A DNA stretch of 64,000 nucleotides, taken from NCBI RefSeq assembly GCF_030268685.1, contig NZ_BSRQ01000001.1, positions 744,001-808,000 on the forward strand, written 5' to 3'. Below are positions 1 to 7,045 of this stretch, piece by piece; position 1 is the first letter of the stretch; each line of letters opens with the position of its first letter. The position numbers and the translations under genes were made by a program. Source of the stretch: Microtetraspora sp. NBRC 13810. GTDB lineage: Bacteria > Actinomycetota > Actinomycetes > Streptosporangiales > Streptosporangiaceae. The notes below the pieces were generated by a model. It saw only the letters and a program-made list of their open reading frames with translations. It made no database searches and was not told the DNA's origin.

Positions 1-558
1 GCGGGTCACGGAGTAGTGCGCGGACGGCGGCGCGAGCAGCGCGAGGTCGGCGGGCACGCCGTCGGTCCACGCGGACGGCGCCACGGCGGCGCGGGCGGCG
101 AGCAGCGCGGTGAGGTTGGCCAGCGACCCGCCATGGGTGAGCACGCCGCCGCCCGAGACGCCGAAGCCGACCTTGTCCAGCATCCAACGCAGCACCTCGA
201 ACTCCACCGTCGCCGCCGAGGCGCCCATCTCGTAGATGGCCATCGGGTTGTTGGTCACGCCGTGCACGAAGTCGGCGAGCGCGGCGGGGAAGTCCGGCGC
301 CGGGCACTGGTGGGCCAGGTAGGCGGGGTGGTGCATCCGGGTGCCCTCGGCGAGGTACCCGGCCAGGAAGTCCCGGTAGCCCTCCTGGTCCATGCCGCCC
401 TCGCTGATCCACCGCCGCAGCCCGAGCAGCGCCGACAGCTCGGCGGGCGGGCGGGTCCTGATCACCGGCGTGAGCCCGCGGGTGCTCTCGTCCACGTAAG
501 CCGACAGGCTGGCGACGGTGGCGTGCGCCGCCCGCTCGAATTCCGCAATATCCCACAT
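1..558 (-). CDS. PLP-dependent group II decarboxylase, N-terminal 186 residues (cut by window edge)
   Basis: The frame starts at ATG 558 and stays open to base 1, so only the N-terminal 186 residues are present. The translation has HHPAYLAHQCPAP near residue 77 and GGSLANLTALLAAR near residue 137, which fit the glutamate/diaminobutyrate/aromatic amino acid decarboxylase fold (Pyridoxal_deC). The catalytic Lys lies beyond the edge. The family decarboxylates amino acids in the cytoplasm; the substrate cannot be told. The gene is 99 bp downstream of the Cds1-like gene on the same strand, so co-transcription is likely and the two may form an amino acid-derived pathway (inference). No clear Shine-Dalgarno precedes ATG 558; an in-frame GTG seven codons upstream is an alternative start. 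Confidence 0.8.
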   Translation of the reverse strand, partial: MWDIAEFERAAHATVASLSAYVDESTRGLTPVIRTRPPAELSALLGLRRWISEGGMDQEGYRDFLAGYLAEGTRMHHPAYLAHQCPAPDFPAALADFVHGVTNNPMAIYEMGASAATVEFEVLRWMLDKVGFGVSGGGVLTHGGSLANLTALLAARAAVAPSAWTDGVPADLALLAPPSAHYSVTR

Positions 559-610
559 AGGGGAAATCTTGACGGCCACCGGACCCGGCAGCCAAAAGCC
601 GAGATCGAGG

Positions 611-655
611 TGGCCGAGACGGGGTTGGCCGAGACGGGGTTGGCCGAGACGGGGT
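611..655. repeat. Three perfect tandem copies of a 15-bp unit
   Basis: The unit tggccgagacggggt occurs at 611-625, 626-640 and 641-655 with no mismatch. It abuts the TAG stop (658-660) of the upstream leftward gene and fills about half of the gap before the decarboxylase. It is non-coding here. Confidence 0.95.
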
Positions 656-657
656 GG

Positions 658-1719
658 CTACCAGACGCCCTCGGCGAGAAAGCGGTCCAGCGCGGCGGCC
701 CGGCGGCGCACGTCGAGGCCCTTGCCGGCGGCCCAGCCGTCGTCGTGGTAGGTACGCAGGTGCCGGGGCGAGGCGTCACCGAGGATCGCGACCACCGAGC
801 CCTTCGTCTCCCGCGCCCGCATCTTGGCCAGCAGCTCGACCGCCGCCCACAGCGTGGTGCCCGAGGACCCGCCCACCGGCAGCCCGGTGACGGCGCGCAA
901 CTGGCGGGCGGCGGCCACGCTCGCCGCGTCCGGCACCGGCACGACCAGGTCCACCAGCGGGAACATGAAGCCCGGCTCGATCTTGGGCCGGCCGATCCCC
1001 TCGATCCTGGACGGCATGCCGGTCGCGTAGTCGGGGACGCCGAGCAGCCAGCCCGGGTCGTACGCGGAGTTCTCAGGATCGGCGACCGCCACCTTCGTGC
1101 GGTATCCGCCGACCCGGACGCGGCGCCCGAGCGCGGCCGAGGTCGCGCCGGTGGCGGCGCCCGCCACCACCCACTCGGGCTCCTCCGGCATCTGGTCGAA
1201 CAGCTCGCCGGCGAGGCCGGGATCCTGCCAGTCGATCGCCCGCTCGGCCCAGGTGAACTGGTCCAGGTAGTGGCCGCCGAGATCCTCGGCGAGCCGCCGC
1301 GCCTCGTCGTAGATCGCCGGGGGCGGGTTGTGGAAGCGGCACTCGCCGCCCAGTTCCTCCACCATCGCCGCCTGCCCGGCCGAGCGCTCCCGGTCTCCCG
1401 GCATGACCGCGATGTACTTCAGCCCGAGCAGCCGGGCGAAGTATGCCTGGGCGACCGCGGAGTTGCCGCCGGTGGCCTCGACCACCGTGGTGTACCCGTG
1501 GATCCGGCCGGAGGCGATGGCGAACCGGAACAGCGCCCGCGCGTGACGGTGCCGGAGGCTGCCCGTCGGGTGTGCCGACTCGTCCTTCAACCACAGCCGC
1601 ACGCCCCAGCCGGCCGGCAGCGGGAACTCGCGCAGCGGGGTCGGCCCGCACCGGAGCGACTCCTCCTCGAGTTTCGAGATCGCACCGGCCGCCCACCCGT
1701 ATCCCGCCATGCGCCCCAT
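658..1719 (-). CDS. Cds1-like PLP-fold (cysteine synthase family) protein with Lys-to-Arg at the Schiff-base position
   Basis: The 353-residue protein (ATG 1719; ATG 1710 is an alternative) belongs to the fold-type II cysteine synthase superfamily. It resembles the mycobacterial cysteine desulfhydrase Cds1 (Rv3684) as I remember it: LKDES, HPTGSL, EATGGNSA (substrate loop), HYLDQFTWAERA, DPENSAY and a late GSSGTTLWAAV phosphate-binding turn. Oddity: the lysine that binds PLP in this family lies in TGSLKHR, but here the codon is CGG and the motif reads TGSLRHRHA (about R56). The aligned CysK segment (NPSFSVKCR) puts its catalytic Lys at the same place. The protein may therefore be inactive in the usual chemistry, or changed in function. 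It is followed by a tandem repeat and a PLP decarboxylase. Confidence 0.85.
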   Translation of the reverse strand: MGRMAGYGWAAGAISKLEEESLRCGPTPLREFPLPAGWGVRLWLKDESAHPTGSLRHRHARALFRFAIASGRIHGYTTVVEATGGNSAVAQAYFARLLGLKYIAVMPGDRERSAGQAAMVEELGGECRFHNPPPAIYDEARRLAEDLGGHYLDQFTWAERAIDWQDPGLAGELFDQMPEEPEWVVAGAATGATSAALGRRVRVGGYRTKVAVADPENSAYDPGWLLGVPDYATGMPSRIEGIGRPKIEPGFMFPLVDLVVPVPDAASVAAARQLRAVTGLPVGGSSGTTLWAAVELLAKMRARETKGSVVAILGDASPRHLRTYHDDGWAAGKGLDVRRRAAALDRFLAEGVW

Positions 1720-1823
1720 TATCAACGACTCGTAAGGCTTACAGAGTCCGGTCAACCAAGTGCGGCAGGTACGCGTCAGGAGTAGACCACTGGTTCGAAG
1801 CAGGCGCAAAGGGCAGGACGACT

Positions 1824-2024
1824 GTGTTCCGACAAGAAGGTCCGATCGAACGGCAGCAGCGCGCGCACCGGGCGCTGGACGACCTCCACCTGAAGGGTCC
1901 CGAGGCGGTCCGCGAGGAGACGCTCAGGGTGCAGGCCGAGTTGGTGCGGCTGTACGGCTGGGAGGGCTACCAAAAGGTGATCATGCAGATGGAGTCCGAT
2001 CTCGATCGCCTGAGAGAGCATTGA
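1824..2024 (+). CDS. Small hypothetical protein (66 aa)
   Basis: I do not recognise this protein. GTG 1824 is preceded by an AGGA-like site at usable spacing, and the frame ends at TGA 2024. The product is charged, probably helical and cytoplasmic, with a Glu/Arg/Gln-rich N-terminus, a VRLYGWEGYQKVI segment and the C-terminal ESDLDRLREH. It has no signal peptide or membrane segment. The gene is divergent from the Cds1-like gene, with about 100 bp of shared upstream DNA, and is followed by a terminator-like hairpin. Longer ORFs in the same frame run antisense through the neighbouring gene and are spurious. Confidence 0.6.
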   Translation: MFRQEGPIERQQRAHRALDDLHLKGPEAVREETLRVQAELVRLYGWEGYQKVIMQMESDLDRLREH

Positions 2025-2054
2025 CCAGCGGGCTTGGCACACGTCGGGACGATG

Positions 2055-2094
2055 AACCCCCGGCCACCAAGCGATAACGACGCCCCCGGGGGTT
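2055..2094 (+). terminator. Hairpin after the 66-aa ORF
   Basis: AACCCCCGG (2055-2063) pairs with CCGGGGGTT (2086-2094), a perfect 9-bp stem with a 22-nt loop and no T-run. It lies just past the small ORF and 47 bp before the kinase start. Confidence 0.5.
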
Positions 2095-2140
2095 CCCGGT
2101 CAGGTGGCCGTACGCCACGACGAACCGCCACAATCCCCTT

Positions 2141-4654
2141 ATGCCGTCAACAGCGCCCCTGAGATCCGGAGACCCCGCACGGCTGGGAGACCACGACCTC
2201 CGAGGACGGCTCGGCGAGGGCGGACAGGGTGTCGTGTACCTCGCGGCCGACCAGGCGGGCAACCAGGTGGCGGTCAAGTGGCTGCGCCCCGAGCTCGCCG
2301 GAGACCCCGTCATGGTCGAGCGTTTCGTCCGCGAGGTCGCCGTCGCCCAGCGCGTCGCGCCCTTCTGCACCGCGCAGGTCCTCGGCACCGGCGTGCAGGA
2401 CGACCGGCCCTACATCGTCAGCGAGTTCATCGAGGGCACCTCGCTACAGGCCGTGGTCACCGGGTCGGGGCCGCGCACCGGCGCCGGGCTGCACCGGCTG
2501 GCCATCGGCACGGCGACCGCGCTGGCCGCGATCCACCAGGCCGGGATCGTGCACCGGGACTTCAAGCCGGCCAACGTGATCCTCGCCTCCGACGGGCCCC
2601 GGGTCATCGACTTCGGCATCTCCCGCGCCCTGGACGCCACTTCGACGATCAGCTCGATGCCGATCGGTACCCCGGCATACATGGCTCCCGAGCAGATCCT
2701 CGGCCACACGGTGGGCTCGGCGGCCGATCTCTTCTCCTGGGCCAGCACGATGGTCTTCGCGGCCAGCGGCAAGGCGCCGTTCGGCAGCGACACACTGCCC
2801 GCGGTGATCAACCGGGTGCTGAACAAGGAGCCGGACCTCTCCTGCCTGGAGGGACGGCTGCGCGACCTGGTGGCCGCCTGCCTGAGCAAGGATCCGGCCC
2901 AGCGCCCGCCGGCCGAGCAGGTCATCCTCGGCCTGCTGCAGAACCCGGCCGCGCCCGCCGACCCCGTGGGCCTCATCAGGGAGGCCGCCGCCGTCGCCAC
3001 CCCGGAGGACCCGCCCGGCTCCTCCCGGCCCTCCTCCACCGAGGCCCCCGGCCCCGCCTCCACACCGGGAGCGCACGGAGCGCCAGGGGCGCCAGGGGCG
3101 CCGGGGGCGCACGGAGCGCCGGGAGCCTTCGAGGACCGTCCCTCCGGCGTCTCCGGGGCCTTCCGCGCCGAGGGCGGGGACCCGGACCAGCCGTCCACCC
3201 TCGCCTCGCCGGGCCAGCCGTCCACCTTCGGGTCGCCGGCCGGGCCGGGCCAGCCGACCGCCTGGAGCCCTTCCGCCCAGCCCGGCTCCTGGACCCCGAC
3301 GGGCGCCGCCCCGCCGTACGGCAGGCCGCCCCACTCCACGTCACAGCCAGCGCCCCACTCCGCGCCCCACTCCGCGCCACAGTCCGCGCCACAGTCCGCG
3401 CCACAGTCCGCGCCACAGTCACCGCCGCACGCCCCGCCGTACGCCTCCCAGGGTCCCTACGGGCCCGGCCAGTACGGCGGGCCGTCCTATCCGCCCGCGC
3501 CCTACGCGGCGCACCAGCAGGGCGGTCCGGGGCATCCGGAGGGGCGTCCCGAGGGGCGTCCGCGGCGTGCCAGGAGGGTCACCGTGGCGCTCGGCAGCGC
3601 GCTGGCGGTCGTGCTGGTGGCCGTCGTCGCCGTGGTGGTGATGCGCGGCCAGGGCGCGGACGACCGGACGCCGGGCGACGGCACCACCGCGGTCGCCGAC
3701 CCTACGGGCACCCCGACGACGCCCGTGCCGTCCCCGGTGCCGACCGCCGGCCTCGCGGTCACCACGTTGCCGGGCAGCGGGCAGACCAAGCTGTACGAGC
3801 ACCCCGATGACCGGCTCATCCTCACCTCCTACGAGGTGCTGGACACCAAGTCGAAGGAATGGGTGGACTACGCCCGCGGCTCCCTCACCGGAAAATTCAC
3901 GAAATATCCGAACAACTGGGAGTCGAAGGTGTCGCCCAACGGGCGTTACCTCGCCGGCCGCGGCAAGTCCTACACCGAGGACGGCTACGACTCCGTGGTG
4001 ATCACCGACCGGCAGACCGGCAAGCGGACCTCGTACAACACCGTCAAGGATCCGCTGATCGCCACCGTCTGGCTGTGGTCGAAGGACAGCACCCGGCTCC
4101 TCCTCGTCATCGAACGCGGCGGCGGCACCGACGCATGGACGACCGAGGGGTTCGCCGTCCTCACCGTCGGCGACCCTAAGGTCGCGGTGGTCAAGGAGAA
4201 GGACACCGAGGTGAACAAGTCCTACTACGGCTGGGCGGGCGCGTCGGACGGCACCGTCGCGGTGGCCGTGACCGGGGACAACCAGTCGCTGCGCTTCTTC
4301 GACGCGAAGGGCGCCGAGGTCCGCGACATCGGGCGGGTCGGCCGGGTGCCCGCCTCGCTGGACGTCTTCTCCCCCTCCGGCGAGTCCTTCGTGACCGGCT
4401 GCCCGGACGACACGACGAACCGCCAGTGCATCTGGGACACCGGGACCGCCCAGATCACCAGCCGCTTCCCCACCGACTGCGGCAACGTGCTGGGCTGGTA
4501 CGACGACGACCACCTGTACTGCTGGGAGGTCGGCGACACGAAGAAGGTCAACGTCGTCGACATGCAGGGCCGCACGGTGCGGACCCTGCTGGAGGCGCCC
4601 GCCGACGTGGAACTCGACGTGGACTTCACCCGCAGGCCCACCGGCACCGACTGA
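2141..4654 (+). CDS. Transmembrane Ser/Thr protein kinase with extracytoplasmic propeller-like domain
   Basis: This 837-residue Hanks-type kinase has a glycine loop GEGGQG near 25-30, ATP-binding K46 (VAVKWL), HRDFKPAN with catalytic D140, DFG 157-159, GTPAYMAPEQ near 176-185 and a RPPAEQ end near 265. A Pro/Ala/Ser/Gly linker (about 275-475) contains GAPGAPGAP and SAPQSAPQ runs encoded by exact 9- and 12-bp DNA repeats near 3070-3120 and 3360-3420. One membrane helix (about 480-502) follows a basic RPRRARR stop-transfer-like stretch. The outer region (about 520-837) looks beta-rich (repeated SPSGESF, SPNGRYL, WDTGTAQI), as in WD40-like sensor domains. Its ligand is unknown. The next gene encodes a secreted beta-propeller lipoprotein. 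No Shine-Dalgarno is visible before ATG 2141. Confidence 0.92.
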   Translation: MPSTAPLRSGDPARLGDHDLRGRLGEGGQGVVYLAADQAGNQVAVKWLRPELAGDPVMVERFVREVAVAQRVAPFCTAQVLGTGVQDDRPYIVSEFIEGTSLQAVVTGSGPRTGAGLHRLAIGTATALAAIHQAGIVHRDFKPANVILASDGPRVIDFGISRALDATSTISSMPIGTPAYMAPEQILGHTVGSAADLFSWASTMVFAASGKAPFGSDTLPAVINRVLNKEPDLSCLEGRLRDLVAACLSKDPAQRPPAEQVILGLLQNPAAPADPVGLIREAAAVATPEDPPGSSRPSSTEAPGPASTPGAHGAPGAPGAPGAHGAPGAFEDRPSGVSGAFRAEGGDPDQPSTLASPGQPSTFGSPAGPGQPTAWSPSAQPGSWTPTGAAPPYGRPPHSTSQPAPHSAPHSAPQSAPQSAPQSAPQSPPHAPPYASQGPYGPGQYGGPSYPPAPYAAHQQGGPGHPEGRPEGRPRRARRVTVALGSALAVVLVAVVAVVVMRGQGADDRTPGDGTTAVADPTGTPTTPVPSPVPTAGLAVTTLPGSGQTKLYEHPDDRLILTSYEVLDTKSKEWVDYARGSLTGKFTKYPNNWESKVSPNGRYLAGRGKSYTEDGYDSVVITDRQTGKRTSYNTVKDPLIATVWLWSKDSTRLLLVIERGGGTDAWTTEGFAVLTVGDPKVAVVKEKDTEVNKSYYGWAGASDGTVAVAVTGDNQSLRFFDAKGAEVRDIGRVGRVPASLDVFSPSGESFVTGCPDDTTNRQCIWDTGTAQITSRFPTDCGNVLGWYDDDHLYCWEVGDTKKVNVVDMQGRTVRTLLEAPADVELDVDFTRRPTGTD

Positions 4655-4685
4655 ACCGGCGGGCCGCGGGATCCGTCGTTAGGGC

Positions 4686-6875
4686 ATGAGCTCTCTGATC
4701 CGCAGGACCGGAGCCGCCGCCCTGTCCGCCGCCGTGCTCGCGACGGCGGGCGCGTGCAGCCTGTCCGGCTCGGACCGGGAGGCCGGCCGTACGGGGCCGC
4801 CGCCGGTCAACCTCTCCGCCGCCAGGCTCGTGGCCTACTCCAGTTGCGACGACCTGCTGGCCGGCCTGCGCGAGAAGACCGCGCAGTCGGTCTCCCCGTG
4901 GGGGCTGCTCCAGCCGTACGCGTTCGCCGTGCAGGACGGCGGTCCCGCCGCCGACGCGCGGACCCTCAAGTCGGGCGCCCCGGCGAGCTCCACCACCAAC
5001 GTGCACGAGGCGGGGGTGGACGAGCCGGACATGGTGAAGACCGACGGCACCCGGATCGTCACCGTGGACCGCGGCGTGCTCCGGGTGATCGACGCCGCGT
5101 CCCGGAAGATCACCGGCACGGTCCGCCTGGTGCCTGCCGGGCAGGCCGGCTGGGCGCCCAGCGACCTGCTGCTGAACGGTGACCGGGCGCTGGTGCTCTT
5201 CTCCGGCAGCGGCATCGTGCCGTTCGACGCGAGCGTGAAACGGGTGGCGGGCGCGGAGACGCGTTACGTGCTCGTGGACCTGTCCGGCAAGCCGTCGGTG
5301 GCCGGCTCGATCAAGCCGAACGGCGCGCACGTGGACGCCCGGATGATCGGCTCGACGATCAGGCTCGTGGTCAGGAGCGCCCCCGTCATCGACTTCCCGC
5401 ACCCGGACTTCAACCTGCCCCAGGAGAAGCAGCCGAGCGAGCAGGAGTTGCTCAGGCGGAACCGGGAGCTGGTCATGAAGGCTCCGCTGTCGGCGTGGCT
5501 GCCGTCCTACACGGTGACCGACGCCGCCGGCGAGGAGCGGGTCGAGACGGTGCCGTGCGAGCGGGTCAGCCATCCCGAGGAGTACACCGGCACGTCCATG
5601 GTGACCGTGCACACCCTGGACCTCGCGGCCGGCGACCGCACCCTGACCACCGACGAGCCGATCAGCGTGGCCGCCGAGGGCGAGAACGTCTACGGCACCG
5701 CCACCAGCCTCTACGTGGCGAGCAACCCGCGCCCGCAGTTCCCGCCGGCCGTGGACGTGGCCCCGCTGCCCGTGCCCACCGACGCCCCGCCCGCCACTTC
5801 GCAGGCGCCGCCGCCGGTCAAGACCCCGACCGCGCCCCCCGGCGACCCGGAGATGCCGACGCTGCTGCCCGAGCCCGCGCCGACCCAGTCCAGCGTCGCC
5901 CCCGCCCAGGAGCCCACCCCCGCCGAGCCGCCCCCGCCCGGCAGTCCCTCCCCCGTCACCCCGACGGCTGTCACCCCGACGGCTGTCACTCCGACCGCCA
6001 CGGGATCGGCCGGGCCCCCGCCTCCCCCCGAGCAGAGCGAGATCCACCGGTTCGACATCACCGGGTCCGGCCCGCCGCGGTACGTCGCCTCCGGCGTGGT
6101 GCCGGGACGGCTGCTGAACCAGTACTCGCTGTCGGAGCACGAGGGGCACCTGCGCGTCGCCACCACCACGACGAACTCCCGGACCGACTCCGAGAGCGGC
6201 GTCCACGTGCTGGACACCGCCACGCTCGGCGAGGTCGGCAGGGTGACCGGGCTGGGCAAGGGGGAGCAGATCTACTCGGTGCGGTTCATCGGGCCGGTCG
6301 GCTACGTCGTCACGTTCCGCCAGGTGGACCCGCTCTACACGCTCGACCTGCGGGACCCGAAGGCGCCCAGGGTGACCGGCGAACTCAAGATCACCGGCTA
6401 TTCCGCCTACCTGCACCCGGCGGGCGACGGGCGGCTGATCGGCGTCGGCCAGGAGGCCACCGAGCAGGGCCGCACCCGGGGGATGCAGATCTCGCTGTTC
6501 GACGTGCGGGATCCGGCCGCCCCGCGCCGGCTGGCCCAGCTCTTCCAGAAAGACTCCGGCACCGAGGCCGAGTGGGACCCGCACGCCTTCCTGTCCTGGG
6601 AGGACCTGGTCGTGGTGCCGCTCAGCTCCTGGAGCGCGGACGGCGCCGAGGCGTCCAACAGCGCGCTGGTGCTGCGGGTCGGCGCGGACGCGGTGGACCG
6701 GGTGGGCGAGGTGCGGCATCCGGAGATCAAGCTGCCCGGCACCGATCAGCGGATGGAGCCGGTCATCCGCCGGTTCCTTGTGATCGGTGACACATTGTGG
6801 ACGGTATCCGAGGCGGGTCTCAAGGCGAGCGACCTGAACACCCTCGCTGACCAGGCATGGATCCCGTTCAACTAA
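4686..6875 (+). CDS. Beta-propeller domain lipoprotein (Beta_propel family)
   Basis: The 729-residue product starts with a lipoprotein signal peptide; the lipobox TAGAC puts the lipidated Cys near residue 24. The motif TNVHEAGVDEPDMVKTDG is the signature of the secreted C-terminal beta-propeller family (PF09826). Propeller blades surround a Pro/Thr/Ala-rich insert of about 80 residues (near 360-440) containing the codon-level repeat TPTAVTPTAVTPTA. The protein is expected on the outer face of the membrane, as a binding or scaffold protein of unknown partner. It lies 31 bp behind the kinase gene, so both probably share a transcript. A link between the two outer beta-rich domains is speculation. 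Confidence 0.88.
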   Translation: MSSLIRRTGAAALSAAVLATAGACSLSGSDREAGRTGPPPVNLSAARLVAYSSCDDLLAGLREKTAQSVSPWGLLQPYAFAVQDGGPAADARTLKSGAPASSTTNVHEAGVDEPDMVKTDGTRIVTVDRGVLRVIDAASRKITGTVRLVPAGQAGWAPSDLLLNGDRALVLFSGSGIVPFDASVKRVAGAETRYVLVDLSGKPSVAGSIKPNGAHVDARMIGSTIRLVVRSAPVIDFPHPDFNLPQEKQPSEQELLRRNRELVMKAPLSAWLPSYTVTDAAGEERVETVPCERVSHPEEYTGTSMVTVHTLDLAAGDRTLTTDEPISVAAEGENVYGTATSLYVASNPRPQFPPAVDVAPLPVPTDAPPATSQAPPPVKTPTAPPGDPEMPTLLPEPAPTQSSVAPAQEPTPAEPPPPGSPSPVTPTAVTPTAVTPTATGSAGPPPPPEQSEIHRFDITGSGPPRYVASGVVPGRLLNQYSLSEHEGHLRVATTTTNSRTDSESGVHVLDTATLGEVGRVTGLGKGEQIYSVRFIGPVGYVVTFRQVDPLYTLDLRDPKAPRVTGELKITGYSAYLHPAGDGRLIGVGQEATEQGRTRGMQISLFDVRDPAAPRRLAQLFQKDSGTEAEWDPHAFLSWEDLVVVPLSSWSADGAEASNSALVLRVGADAVDRVGEVRHPEIKLPGTDQRMEPVIRRFLVIGDTLWTVSEAGLKASDLNTLADQAWIPFN

Positions 6876-6911
6876 CCCCTATTACACCGACATATCACCC
6901 TTTACAAGGTC

Positions 6912-6940
6912 TTGTCATAACTTGTGAATGGGTGCTACCT
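6912..6940 (+). promoter_or_regulatory. Candidate promoter upstream of the M36 protease
   Basis: TTGTCA (6912-6917) and CTACCT (6935-6940) are separated by 17 bp, about 100 bp before the protease start, in the relatively AT-rich 170-bp gap after the lipoprotein gene. Confidence 0.35.
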
Positions 6941-7045
6941 CTTGCGCAACGCGCGTGATCAACGCGTGTCGGGCCGCGCGGACCCTGCAACCCCGTGCGG
7001 CCCGTCGAGACCTGGCCGACGCCGGCCGCGTCTGCAGGAGGATCC

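Noticed and set aside
4626-6719. 697-codon frame on the minus strand opposite the beta-propeller lipoprotein
   Set aside because: Arg/Gly/Val-rich shadow; the plus strand carries the lipobox and family signature.
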